Part shown: in pieces, positions 11,384 to 21,765 of the stretch
Position numbering within the stretch: the stretch's first letter is position 1
How the letters are laid out: each line of letters begins with the position of its first letter
DNA from: Ichthyophis bannanicus
Taxonomy: Eukaryota; Chordata; Amphibia; Gymnophiona; Ichthyophiidae
Direction: 5' to 3'
Length of the DNA stretch: 64,000 bases
Assembly: GCA_033557465.1 (NCBI GenBank)
Contig: CM066035.1
Coordinates: 246,716,869 to 246,780,868, forward strand
The notes under the pieces: model-generated
What the model saw: only the letters and a program-made list of their open reading frames with translations
What the model was told of the DNA's origin: nothing
Databases searched by the model: none
Program-made: the position numbers and the translations under genes

Positions 11384-11719
11384 TGACACCATTAACTTTT
11401 CAGATATACAGTACATTACTTTTAACTGAGTTGTTTCATGTATCAATGAAAGCTTGTGTTTTATTTACTAACACACGTATGCATTTAGGTGGTCAGTTGA
11501 CGTTACACTGACACATTATATAGTATAACTCTATACCAAGTTTTACATTGTGTTAAGTACACTGCACTATCAAGTTTGAAGTTATACTCATTACATTGAT
11601 TGAGATGATTTGATCTTACATATATCATTTCAGTATTAACTTCTTTAATGCTTGTATGTATGCACAGTATAATTAGTCATGCAGTATTGCTTCCAATACA
11701 GCTATTATGCTTAGAGTAA
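11384..11719. other. AT-rich sequence between env-like gene and DIRS insertion
   Basis: No gene is seen. This is probably the 3' untranslated part of the same retrovirus, since after the DIRS insertion the sequence continues at about 13330 to a polypurine tract and an LTR start. Confidence 0.4.
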
Positions 11720-12004
11720 AACATAGTTACTCACCTTAACAGGTGTTCTCCAGGGACAGCAGGAACCAGTCCTCACTTATGGGAGACGTCGGCACCGACG
11801 GAGCCCTCATGGAGCAATTCCCCAGCTTTCAAAGAAAGCCTTTGGGATTGCTGCCATATATGCGTGGTCCTCTTCCTGCCCAAGGGTGCCATCTTGCTCA
11901 GTCAGGTCCCTTAGCTCGAGCCCTACCAAGCAGATGGCAAGGGAAGGATAAAAATCTAGCAACTCATCAGGGGAGGTGGGAGGGTAGTGAGGACTGATTT
12001 TCTG

Positions 12005-12090
12005 ATGTCCCTGGAGAACACCTGTTACAGGTGAGTAACTATGCTTTCTCCAGGAACAAGCAGGAAGTCAGTCCTCACTTATGAGACTCC
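12005..12090. repeat. Internal complementary region of the deleted DIRS
   Basis: The first half (GGAGAACACCTGTTACAGG region) is the inverse complement of the element's left end. The second half (TCTCCAGGAACAAGCAGG region) is the inverse complement of its right end. In DIRS elements this region templates completion of the ends during circle formation. Its retention with both inverted repeats is what a trans-mobilised derivative would need. Confidence 0.75.
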
Positions 12091-12234
12091 CCAGCTACAG
12101 GCTACCGAACCTATAACCAAAAATGCCTCTGCGAGGTCATAAGCAGAAGTCGATGCCCGAAGGAACCCGAGTCCTCAGGTTCCCGGGGCAAAACCCTAGG
12201 TAGCTGTCAAGAAGGGTCGGAGAGCAGGAGTTGC

Positions 12235-12507
12235 TTATATCCCAAACAGATTATGGAGTACAGCTTGGCCAAAGGAGCTGTCCCGGTGGGACTCCCTCTC
12301 CAGGCAGTAATTTGAAGCGAAGGTATTTGCCGAAGCCCAGGTCGCAGCCTGGCAGATGTCTGTCAGAGATACTGAGCGCAGCGAAGCCACCGAGGCCGCC
12401 TTGGCTCGGGCGCCATGGGCGGTGACCCTGTGATCCAGCGGAGCACCCACCTTTGCATGAGCGAAGGTGATGCAGTCTGCCACCCAGATTGAGAGCTTGC
12501 GCTTCAT
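12235..12507 (-). pseudogene. DIRS tyrosine recombinase, C-terminal fragment
   Basis: The fragment carries the C-terminal catalytic block of a DIRS tyrosine recombinase: TAHGARAKAAS (the His and Arg of the HxxR box), then AATWASANTF and the nucleophile-type Tyr in SNYC. It aligns with the same block of the full DIRS recombinase (35316-36506). The N-terminal half, including the first catalytic Arg, is deleted. Confidence 0.85.
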
Positions 12508-12549
12508 ATCTGTACGAGATACTTTTCGAAGCCTCTCCTTGTCTGACTC

Positions 12550-13000
12550 TCAGGAATGCCGCAGGGGGCTGAGCGACCGAGCGTGGGAGTGCTTGCACTT
12601 GTCTGGAGCCTCCGACAGCGACTTTAAGGTCTTCTTCTTACGCCGCTCCCCTTCAGGAGACCCCTGGTCGGAGTGCTGCTTTGAGCGCAGAGCCAAGGTA
12701 GGAGATCCCACCCACGAAGAGATGACCGGGGGTGCCACCAGGGATTCCGGGGCGGCCTTATGGAAAATGTCGTCAGACTTCTGCTTACAACTCAGCGGAG
12801 CCTTGGAGGATATTTTCTTACAAAACGAGCAGAGCCCAAGGGCACCACAGACAGCAGTCATGGGTGTCCGTAAGCGACATGTTCTTGGAGCACCTGTCAC
12901 ATTTTTTTAACCTGGTGGCCATCGGGGCAAAAAGGGCCTCCGCGAGGTCAAAGACCCACGTGGCGTGCGGTTGGGGGGAAAAAGGCCGCGAAGCCTGCAA
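12550..13000 (-). pseudogene. DIRS gag, N-terminal fragment
   Basis: Two overlapping frames (13000-12818 and 12900-12550) hold a gag-like start with a zinc-binding pattern (KKCDRCSKN, then DTHDCCLWC), matching the CX2C pairs of the gag in the 34.85-kb DIRS. A Ser/Lys-rich tail follows, then an abrupt junction to recombinase sequence near 12510-12550. It is frameshifted and truncated. Confidence 0.7.
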
Positions 13001-13328
13001 AACAAAAAAATGCTACAAAAACATCACCTTGCTCAAAGAAAAGAAAAGAGCAGGGGAAGAACGGGTAGAGGAACAGTGCAACCAGAAAAATAGCAGGCCA
13101 GAGGCCAAAAAGAAACACTTTTTCCAAGGGTCGAAGACATGTGTCTGAAGGGCTCCGCGAAAAAGGGAGACTGAGCAAGATGGCACCCTTGGACAGGAAG
13201 AGGACCACGCATGCGTGGCAGCAATCCTAAAGACTTTTTTTGAAAACTAGGGAATTGCTCAATGCGGGCTCTGTCAGTGCCGATGTCACCCATAAGTGAG
13301 GACTGACTTCCTGCTTATTCCTGGAGAA

Positions 13329-13450
13329 CTATTACTAGACTTTAATTAACCATGTCATTTGATTCTGACCTGCACAGTAGCCTGCTAGTTAGTTAGATTT
13401 TAAAAGGGAATATGCTCCCTTGTAGCTATTTCCATCTTAAGAGGGAGAAA
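13329..13450 (+). other. Retroviral 3' flank with polypurine tract
   Basis: The sequence continues the env-bearing retrovirus after the DIRS insertion and ends in a purine run (AAGAGGGAGAAA, 13439-13450) immediately before a TG dinucleotide that opens the LTR. This is the usual plus-strand primer position. Confidence 0.6.
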
Positions 13451-15083
13451 TGTAGGGCTGGTACCTGTACAGAAACTAATGTCTGAACCAATAGCATAAA
13501 GTAACCACCTAACTAAAGTTTTTCCCACTATACAATTGTTAAAAAATGGAAAACTGTATAACCTAAGTCAAAAGACTGACGTGTGTGAATGTGCAAATGT
13601 CGGAAGTATAGCCTTGAGACAGTTTTCTATCTCTTGTAGCTATCTTTCCATTTTACTCAAAATTGAGCTCAGACTTGAGCTTACGATAAATAAGGTTCCA
13701 CACTACTTAAAAGTGTCACCAATAAGATAATATCATAAAACACTGTAAAGTTTTAAGATAGGGGTCAAGATTGTTGCACTATTAACAGGATACTTAGCTG
13801 AAGTCGTTCCATCATGCAGTCAAATTGGGGCGAATTGCACACTTCGTTACAATGGGACTTTGACTGCATGATGGAACGACTTCAGCTAAGTATCCTGTTA
13901 ATAGTGCAACGATCTTGACCCCTATCTTAAAACTTTACAGTGTTTTATGATATTATCTTATTGGTGACACTTTTAAGTAGTGTGGAACCTTATTTATCGT
14001 AAGCTCAAGTCTGAGCTCAATTTTGAGTAAAATGGAAAGATAGCTACAAGAGATAGAAAACTGTCTCAAGGCTATACTTCCGACATTTGCACATTCACAC
14101 ACGTCAGTCTTTTGACTTAGGTTATACAGTTTTCCATTTTTTAACAATTGAACCAATAGCATGGCTTCCAGTTACAAGATGGGACCTGCTCTGAACCAAA
14201 GACTGAACAAACAAGATGGATTCCTGTTTTGTTATAACTCAGCTTTAAAACTTGCAGACCAAGCAATTCTGCAAGTTTATGTACTTCACAGCAGAAGTAT
14301 TATTCCAGCTGACTACATGCAAAAGAACATTGCTGAGACCTTCACTGTGCTACGGGTACTAGCATTCACAACAATACATTATGGACTTGCACACCAGAAG
14401 CCTTTACACCATGGACCTTTATTTGCAGAAGGCCCACCTATTAGCTGTTACAGGATTTGCTGAAGATGACATACAGGATTTGAGATCAGCCAATTATCGG
14501 GCTGCCAGGACAAAGGATTATATGCTGGACACAGAGAGTCAGGATAGACGCAGCCCAGAACACACTGGCAGCACTCTGGAACATGCACAGAGACTGGCAG
14601 AACACCTAGGAACTTTAACTTCTGACACAGACTGTTTCGCTTTTATGTGTCTCTGGCTGAAAAGTCAGATAGAGCCCAAGGGCAAAACCTCAGGATGGAG
14701 TGAATCTCTCCCACAAACCTGCAGCTTGGCGTGACCACACAGTTTATCTCAGCTGACGTTGGACCTCTGCCATACTTTGACTTCATGCCGTGCCTGAGAC
14801 AATTTCTTGGACCCAGCCACAAGTGTTCTGGCAAGAGCTAAGGTACTGGTCTTTAATTCCCCCTCCCCCTCCCCCCGAGGTTGGGGCTAACTTAGACAGA
14901 CAGATAATGTACTGTTCGTCTGAGTGCAGAGTGAATCAATGACATTAGTTCCTGAAACAGAGATTAGGTCTCTTGGTAATTGTAACATAGGACTGCATAA
15001 CATACTACTTCAGAAAACTAATTTATGCTCATATTTACACTATTTTTGCTATCAGAAATAAAGTCTAATTTATATACAACACA
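13451..15083 (+). repeat. 3' LTR of the env-bearing retrovirus, split by a palindrome
   Basis: The segment starts TGTAGGG just after a polypurine tract and contains a polyadenylation signal (AATAAA, 15057-15062). I place the end at a CA near 15083, but it could extend to about 15172. Without the 652-bp palindrome at 13498-14149 it is about 1 kb long. No 5' partner LTR is in the window, so boundaries cannot be confirmed by pairing. The frames at 14161-14463 and 14381-14734 are probably chance ORFs in LTR sequence. Confidence 0.5.
13498..14149. repeat. Near-perfect 292-bp-arm palindrome with 34-nt loop
   Basis: The arms 13533-13824 and 13859-14150 are inverted copies with a single mismatch seen by eye; the loop is 13825-13858. 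Both strands therefore encode the same 64-codon frame. The unit plus a 35-bp left spacer is flanked by a 13-bp direct repeat (GAACCAATAGCAT at 13485-13497 and 14150-14162), as a target duplication would be. It carries no recognisable protein motif. A fold-back element or a templated repair insertion would both fit. Confidence 0.85.
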
Positions 15084-15701
15084 GGGTTGGTTCTTATTTT
15101 ATCACGTGGGTTGTTTTCCAGGTAGTCCTATGGAATCTTGGAAAAAAGGAGGGTAGTAGTTTTCCCTAGACATACTGAGTATTTATACATGTGTATTTAT
15201 CTGATACTGACAATATATTCTACAGTACCTGGTGATGCTCTGGGCATCCATATGGTCCAGGTACTGGCTAGGCTTTCATATACCCCCTGAGCTGCAGATG
15301 AGCACACCAGATCCCCCCCATGCACCTTTCAAACCACACACACACACACACAAACACACACATTCTCACTTTCTGTCACAAAAACATGATTCTGCCAAAG
15401 AGATGCCCTGAATCTATACATAATAGCTATGACATAATATACTCGCATGGGGTACCAGGACTACAAATATGATCTCCGTTTCTTGCCCCAAAAGTAATCC
15501 TTTCCCTGCTCACGCCAATACTATCCCTGCATCAGCAGTCCCATTTTTCTGAACAGAGGAATTGTTAGGGTCCCATAGAATGGCTCTTTTAGCACAAACA
15601 GCACATAAATAGTGAAGCACCTGACATCACCACCATAACTTACTGCTTGGTTGAGATGAATGCTTGGCTTAGTGATAACAACATGTCAATAAACAGAGGC
15701 C
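15084..15701. other. Unassigned sequence with a CA microsatellite
   Basis: No gene is seen. A short (CA)n tract lies at about 15335-15362. The rest is unique-looking and carries no recognisable element. Confidence 0.5.
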
Positions 15702-16590
15702 ATGTTTATAACTAGAGGAAACAACTTTGACTTCCCTTCTACTATCTGCATCCAGGACAACTACATTAAATTAAAAAAAGAGGTAAAATACCTTGGAATC
15801 ACATTATATATGAAGTTAAACCTACATTCTCATATTTGCAAAACTACCGTTAATGCATATTATAAATTGAAACTCATAAGGAGGCTCAGACCAATTTTAA
15901 ATCAAGATCATTTTGGGACTGTATGTCAAGCAATTATCACGCCTATATTAGATTATGGAAATTTGATTTATCATGGTCTCCCTATTCAATCTATTTACCC
16001 CCTTCAATTGGTGCAAAATATGGCAGCTAGAATCATTACTAACTCTGTAAAAAGCGATCATGTCACTCCAGTGCTTCAGAGCCTCCACTGGCTGCCTATA
16101 CAAGCTCGTATAAAATTCAAGGCTACATTGAATATTTTTAAAATCTTCAATAATATCTCAGCTAATGTTCTTCAAAACCTAATAATTAAACATACTAGCT
16201 TGAGCCCGCTTAGAAACAGTATGGACAATAGAATTGCTATTCCATTTGATTTCCATAAAACAAATCAAGCAACATCCAAAAGGGCTCCGTCATTATATGC
16301 GCCCGAACTATGGAATACTTTACCCGATTGCATACGGGCAACAAGAGACTTAAAATACTTCAGACAAATGCTTAAGACTTTTCTATTTATATAATTTTAT
16401 GGTTCTACTTAGTATTTAGCATAAGCATGTACTTATATAATTTGCATTCCTGTTTTGTGTATTCTTCCTATACCCCCCAATACCTTTTCTTGCTTTTACC
16501 TATATTTGTATACATTGTCTTGTAACCACTTTGACTGAAAGATAAGGTGGTATATAAAACTGGTTAAATAAATAAAATAAATAGGTGCAT
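15702..16590 (+). mobile_element. L2-like LINE, 5'-truncated 3' end
   Basis: A 230-codon frame (15702-16394) encodes the C-terminal part of an L2/jockey-superfamily RT polyprotein: KEVKYLGITL, ITPILDYGNLIYHGLP, LQLVQNMAARII, LQSLHWLPIQARI and LWNTLPDCIRA. The same blocks occur in the L2 at 50.6-54.6 kb. The 3' end is a GATAAGGTGGTATATAAAAC block followed by a TAAATAAAATAAAT tail, typical for this family. It is a dead fragment with no RT catalytic core. Confidence 0.88.
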
Positions 16591-17084
16591 AGCCTGAATA
16601 AATACTGTTGTTCTTCATAATATTTCTGAAAGTGTATTTATATATGTTCCTTTACCTTACAGCATTCCCTCACCTCTGCTCCCTGTACCTTAAGACTACA
16701 TCTTCTATTTTCCCAGACTGCAGTCACACCAGTTCACAACATACTTGTCACAACCATTGTAATCTATGGGACTCATTACAGAGCACAGCAGAATATTTTC
16801 CAAATCCTAGCCTTATACCATGTTTCAGCAGGAATAACGTGGATGCTTCTGGGAAACAATACATACACCCGCCTTTCCTGAATACACCTTATACATCTCT
16901 GTAGCTGACCACACCCAGTTCCACCCTCTCCCGCCCATGTTCTGTGATCCCCATGTTAGCGCCGTGAAAATGCATGCCAGCAGTATTTCTGAATACGGTC
17001 GAGGATGCTTTCGGCACAAAAATGTCCCCGCTGCACATACAAACCCTTATTCGTGTTCTGGAATGACCTCCTTAGGGAAGAAAA
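16591..17084. other. Unassigned sequence
   Basis: I see no gene, repeat or element that I can support between the L2-like fragment and the CR1 copy. Confidence 0.4.
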
Positions 17085-17517
17085 ACCCAAACTATGGTTA
17101 CATGATGCAAGTTTCCACATTAGCAACCATCACCCAGGAAAAGGATTTGGGTGTCATCATGGATAATACATTGAAACTCTGCCCAGTGTGCAGCTGCAGC
17201 CAAGAAAGCAAATAGAATTCTAGGAATCTTAAGGAAAGGAATGGAGAATAAAACAAAGGATATTATAATGCCTTTGTATCATTCCATGGTGCGACTGCAC
17301 CTTGGATATTGTGTACAATGCTGCTCATGATATCTTAAAAAGGATAAGCAGAATTAGAAAAGGTACAGAGAAGAACCACCAAAATAGTAAAGGGGATGGA
17401 AGGATACCTCTATGAGGAAAGGCTTAAAAGGTTAGGGCTCTTCAACTTGGAAAAGAGACAGCTAAGGGAAGATATGATAGAGGTCTATAAAATAATGAAT
17501 AGAGTAGAATGGGTGAA

Positions 17518-18640
17518 CTGAAAGAATCTCTTTGCGTGACCTACTGCTCACCAGATAGCAAAATTCAACCTCAGCTCTTTGGCTCTAGTTCTCTAAATTC
17601 AATTGTAAATAGATTATGGAATCAAAAAGCAAAACATACAGTATTACTTAAGCTTAAGCAGAGGAATACAGGCCTGAAAACTTGTGCATTTCTCTCATAA
17701 TTTCTACTCCAGCCAGGCCATAGTACTTCTTTTATTAGGAAAAAATACTGCTATATGATACAAATTTGTCTTATCACTGTACGTCATGCTTTGCACTCAT
17801 TTTTGTTTATCCACGTGTTACAGGTCAAGCTAAATGCTACGGAGTCTATTCTGAACCTCGAATAGCGGGGTTGGATGTCCCGTTGGGACGTCCATCCCCA
17901 CTATTTGTCTGCCTTTCCCATTCCTGCCAAGCCTCCCCGTACAAACAGGGAGTTTGTATGGGGAAGTTAGATGGGTGAGAAAGAGGCAGCGTGGAGGCGG
18001 AGATGGGGTGGCAGTGGGTGGTCTGCGGCCTTGGACGTACAGGGCCAATTCTGATGTTGGCCCTGTACGTCCGGGCTGGCAGAGTAGACAGGGAACTTAT
18101 TTCACCTCTGAGGTGGAATACGTTTCCCTAGACGTGAAGGTACGGCAGGCCCAGAGCGAGTCAAAGGGTGGGTGGGCCACAGAAGATTCCCCGTAGTCCG
18201 ACCCTGGCTGCAGGGAATGAATCCAGTCACTGGCGGCCAGGGATCACGGCTCCTGAATGGAGCTGTGGTGCCATGGCAACCAGATGCCATGGTGCTGTGG
18301 CTCCATTCAGGAGCCCTGACTGAGTTAGCCTGGCAGGTGCCTGTATGTGCAGGATTAGACAGGATTCTGATCCCATGGTGGCTAGATGTGCCCCTGCGGG
18401 ATCAGAATCCCATCTACCTTGGTGCGTCCGGTTCCGAACGGATGCACAGAGGTTGGGACATCCAATATGGAATAGGCCTCCGCATGTTTTAGGTCAAGCT
18501 GGTTCTGCAAAATACAACCTTGGCTTCTATACACATCTCTCTCTCTCCAGGCTGCTAGACTTCAGGCTGTTCTCATTTTCCATATTAACTCTTTCAGAGG
18601 GCCCTGGTATCCCACTTCAATCCCTGTCAACATAAAACAT
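17518..18640. mobile_element. Unclassified insertion in the CR1 copy
   Basis: CR1 sequence stops at about 17517 and resumes at about 18641, so about 1.12 kb was inserted or is a composite insertion. Its outer parts (17518-17821 and 18501-18640) carry no motif I recognise. Its core is the hairpin-rich non-autonomous transposon at 17832-18490. Confidence 0.55.
17832..18490. mobile_element. Non-autonomous DNA transposon with nested hairpins
   Basis: A 659-bp unit is flanked by a perfect 10-bp duplication, AGGTCAAGCT (17822-17831 and 18491-18500). The ends are imperfect inverted repeats: AAATGC..GGAGTCTATTC on the left and, inverted, AAAACATGCGGAGGCCTATTC on the right. Inside lie several strong hairpins: GGACGTACAGGGCCAA pairing across about 18032-18072, GGCTCCTGAATGGAGC pairing across about 18248-18316, and GGATTCTGATCCC pairing across about 18360-18412. 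No transposase is encoded. A 9-10 bp duplication would fit Mutator-like elements, but the superfamily is not established. Confidence 0.65.
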
Positions 18641-18795
18641 AGATCAATTGTTTACTGCTTCAAAAAGTAGAAAGACTAGGGAGCATGAAATGAAGCTACA
18701 ATATAGCCCATTTAAGACTAATAGGAGAAAATATTTTTTCACTCAACATGTAATCAAACTCTGGAATTCATTACTGGAGGATGTAGTAAAAGTTG

Positions 18796-18963
18796 TTTGT
18801 TTATTTATTTTTATTTAAAAAATATTTCTGTCTCACCACATGCCCAGAGGCATTCATGATGGCATACAAACTATCAACCAAAATGCTAACCTAGCAATAC
18901 TAAAAACCCCAGCTCCTCCATCACACTAACAGACTGCCCGCCTGTCACGCGCCAACCCTTTCT
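18796..18963 (-). mobile_element. Short LINE 3'-tail insertion
   Basis: This starts with a TTTATTTATTTTTATTT tract, the inverse of the L2-like tail, and is flanked by GTTG on both sides (18792-18795 and 18964-18967). It interrupts the CR1 copy. It is best read as a severely 5'-truncated minus-strand LINE or a derived SINE. I see no tRNA-like promoter. Confidence 0.5.
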
Positions 18964-19203
18964 GTTGGTATAGCTGGGTTTAAAAAATGATTTGGACAAG
19001 TTTCTGGAGGAAAATTCCATAAACCATTATTAAAGAGGACCAGGGAAAACCACTGCTTACCCCCTGGGATACGCAGCAAGGAATCTGTGTACCTTTTTGG
19101 ATACCTGACAGATACTTGTGACCTAGATTGGCCACTGTTGGAAACAGAATACTGGGTTTGATGGACCCTTGGTCTGACCCAATATGGCAGTTCCTATGTT
19201 AGG

Positions 19204-19677
19204 TTTGGGTTTGTGTAATGGTCTGATGCTGCAAATAGAACAGGGTGATCTGATGCTGGGATGCCAGAGCTAAAAATGACAGGAAGGTCAAGGGGAGCAA
19301 AAAGATAATTTCCTACTGTTCTGCGGGCAATTTAAAGGTGCTGGTCAGATGGGAAAGGGGAGTGATGTTGGGACTGGAGCCCTAACATATGATTGGGAAT
19401 GGGAGAAGAGACATAACAGAATTTGAATGGAATGTTTTTGTGTGTTGAGTTATAAAGTGAAACATTCTACTTCTATACATACTGTTGGTTGAGTTTTATT
19501 GATTGATCTGGAAATGTCTCATGTGAATGAATAATTATACTATATATATGATTTGCATAAAATATATATATGCAAGAATGCCTAAGGAGATTTTAGATGT
19601 CCATATCACAGAGACATCCCCGGAGCCATTTTAGAAACTAGTTCTATAGATGTCTCCAGCGTAAGGATGTCACGACA
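19204..19677. other. Unassigned sequence
   Basis: No gene or recognisable element. Contains a short AT-rich tract near 19540-19575. Confidence 0.4.
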
Positions 19678-20690
19678 TGACATAGAAACATGACGATAGA
19701 AAAAAGACCACATGGCTTATCTAGTCTGTCCTTCCATATCAACCACTACAACAGTCCCCTTTTTTCCTTTATAGATCCTCTGTGTTTGTCCCATGCTTCT
19801 TTGAATTCAAATACTGTCCTCATCTCCACCATCTCCACTGGGAGACTATTCCACAGATCCACCACTCTTTCCATAAAGAAATATTTCCGCATATCACTCC
19901 TGAATCTATCTCCCTTCACCCTCATCCCATGTCCCCTCAAGCAGAGCTTGCTTTCAATTGAAAGAGGCTCTCCTCCTGTGCATTTCTGCCACAGAGGTAT
20001 TTAAACGTCTCAATCATATCACCTCTATCCCGCCTTTCCTCTAAGGTGTACATATTAAGATCCTTAAGTCTGTCCTCAATATGCTTTATAATGAAGACCA
20101 CTAATCATTTTAGTAGCCACCCTCTGTACTGACTTCAACCTGTTTATATCCTTTTGAAGGTGCAGTCTCCAGAATTGCACACAATACTCCAAATGAGGTC
20201 ACACCAAAGACTTATACAGATGCACTATCACCTTCTTTCTTCTGCTGGCCATTCCTCTCCGTATGCACCCAAGCATCCTTCTAGCTTTTGCTGTCGCCTT
20301 TTCTACCTGTTTAGCTATTTTAAGGTCATCAGACACAATCACACCTAGGTCCCACTCTTCTTTAGTGGACAAAAGTACTTCACCCCCTATACTATATTGC
20401 TCCCTTGGATTGCTGCAGCCCAGGTGCATGACCTTGCATTTTTTAACATTAAATCTCAGCTGCCAAATTCTAGACCATTCTTCAAGCTTAGTTAGATCCA
20501 TCCTCATATTATCTACACCTTCCTGGGTGTCTGCTCTAGTGCAGATTTTGGTATCATCTGCAAAAGAAAACCTTACCCGAAAGCCCTTCCGCTATATCAC
20601 TAACAAAGATGTTAAAAAGAATCGGACCAAGGACAGATCCCTGGGGCACACACCACTGGTAACTTCCTTCTCTGACGGGGCGTGATGGAG
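19678..20690 (-). mobile_element. CR1/L2-type LINE, 5'-truncated, minus strand
   Basis: Minus-strand frames hold consecutive RT blocks: VPQGSVLGPILFN (20757-20554), WQLRFNVKKCKVMHLG with DLGVIVSDDLK (20507-20199), and the C-terminal RKYFFMERVVDLWNSLP block (19940-19746). The same blocks in the same order occur in the LINE at 27.08-31.74 kb, so it is the same family. The 3' end lies at about 19678-19700. The 5' truncation is near 20690. Frameshifts make it inactive. Confidence 0.88.
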
Positions 20691-21099
20691 GTGTGACCGA
20701 TGTTGTTCCAGCAAGATGGATGTGCACCCTTAATTTCAGAAACAAGGACATCCCCACCCACTAAGGGATTGCCCATGTTTATTCCTGCTCCAGGACATGA
20801 ATAGGCATCAGAAAAGCTCCCATTCTGCCATCCAGACACCTGAAGAGCATAGAGAGAAAGGTACTCTAATAGCCCCTATACTTTCCATGATGATGACAAA
20901 AACTGCAAGGAAACAAGGACACTGATGCACATCCTTGCATGCAAAATAGCTTGCAGTGGCATGCATTCACAATAGGACAGGCATCCCCATTCCAAATGTT
21001 TGTAGCAGGGATGTCTATGTAGCTACCCATGCAGCTGTCCATTTTGGGGACATCTAAGTTGCTAAAATTGGGCCAAAACAAACTCCCTGACCTTTTTTG
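20691..21099. other. Unassigned sequence
   Basis: No gene or element identified. Several short open frames have no recognisable motif. Confidence 0.4.
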
Positions 21100-21515
21100 G
21101 ATGTTTTGCCCTGGGGCAAAATTAAGGTGGAGATGTGACAGGCCTTCCCAAACAAAAAGGCATTCTACTGCCCTTGACCTATACTACTAAGTATGTAGTA
21201 TACATGATTCAATGTCCATGTAGGAAATTATACGTGGGAAAAACTAAAAGCAGTTTTTTTTGATTGCAAGAACATAGATATAGAATTAATACACAAAATA
21301 GATCAACTCCAAATGGTGTAGCATTGTATACTGCAGCAACATGAATATGGGTGTTTGAGATGGACAGTAATAGATTATGTCATCTGAAATTGGAGAGTAG
21401 ATAATAGTGATGCATCTTGAACTATAGAGAACAATTCTGGAGATATAGACAGACTATGCTTGCCCTGTTTGGGTTAAATGCTGAGCTGGAGTGGTACACT
21501 TTGATATGAAGATGG
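21100..21515 (+). pseudogene. Penelope-like element relic (GIY-YIG domain)
   Basis: Around 21190-21250 the plus strand encodes KYVVYMIQCPCRKLYVGKT, matching the GIY-YIG core of the Penelope element at 4188-4877. An LQEH helix-like segment follows after a stop, and a REQFW..-type C-terminal block lies near 21427-21480. Several stops and no RT sequence show an old 3' fragment. It is on the opposite strand to the 3.4-kb Penelope and is a different family. Confidence 0.75.
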
Positions 21516-21761
21516 TATGCCTTTAAATTTTGGGTTGGAGTATTCCTTAGAGGATTCCTACAGCATTAAATTGATTCTGCAGCCATTTTGAAGTTAATCT
21601 AAAATAAGTCTGAATGTCGCTGGATTCTGAAGACAATCTGTTGAATTATCATCAATATAGGAGAGAAGATACTTTTATAGATAAGTTATTAATGATTTTC
21701 CCTGACACAGAATGACTTTATTAAGATGTGGTTTGAAACACAGCATTGTGTTGGGATAGTG
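21516..21761. other. Flank of ERV-1 insertion site
   Basis: Unassigned sequence up to the ERV-1 target duplication (ATGG, 21762-21765). Confidence 0.4.
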
Positions 21762-21765
21762 ATGG

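Larger units (their letters stand above)
11720..13328 (-). mobile_element. Internally deleted, non-autonomous DIRS element
   Basis: The ends are inverted repeats of about 180-200 bp (11731-11935 against about 13140-13320), sharing the AGTCCTCACTTATG and CCATCTTGCTCAGTC blocks. An internal complementary region at about 12005-12090 contains sequence complementary to both ends, the hallmark layout of DIRS elements. Inside, only the start of gag and the end of the tyrosine recombinase remain, directly adjacent, so about 5 kb including RT/RNase H is missing. It has the same architecture as the long DIRS at 34.85 kb but is a diverged subfamily. It interrupts the 3' end of the env-bearing retrovirus. 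Confidence 0.85.
17085..19203 (+). mobile_element. CR1-like LINE 3' part with nested insertions
   Basis: The end of a CR1-type RT is readable in broken frames: a DLGVIMDN block (about 17145-17175), the ARRILG-type region, the HxxLEYC-like block and the [19 protein letters not shown] block. The 3' end contains GGCCACTGTTGGAAACAG and the closing CTTGGTCTGACCCAATATGG, characteristic of CR1 tails. It is interrupted by an insertion of about 1.1 kb (17518-18640) and by a 168-bp LINE-tail insertion (18796-18963). Confidence 0.85.

Noticed and set aside
12732..13148. 138-codon plus-strand frame as a gene
   Set aside because: Antisense to DIRS gag and inverted-repeat sequence, with no supporting motif.
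13536..14162. Two 64-69 codon frames on opposite strands as paired genes
   Set aside because: They are the same sequence read from the two arms of the palindrome.
14161..14734. Overlapping 100- and 117-codon frames as genes
   Set aside because: They lie in probable LTR sequence, lack motifs and overlap in different phases.
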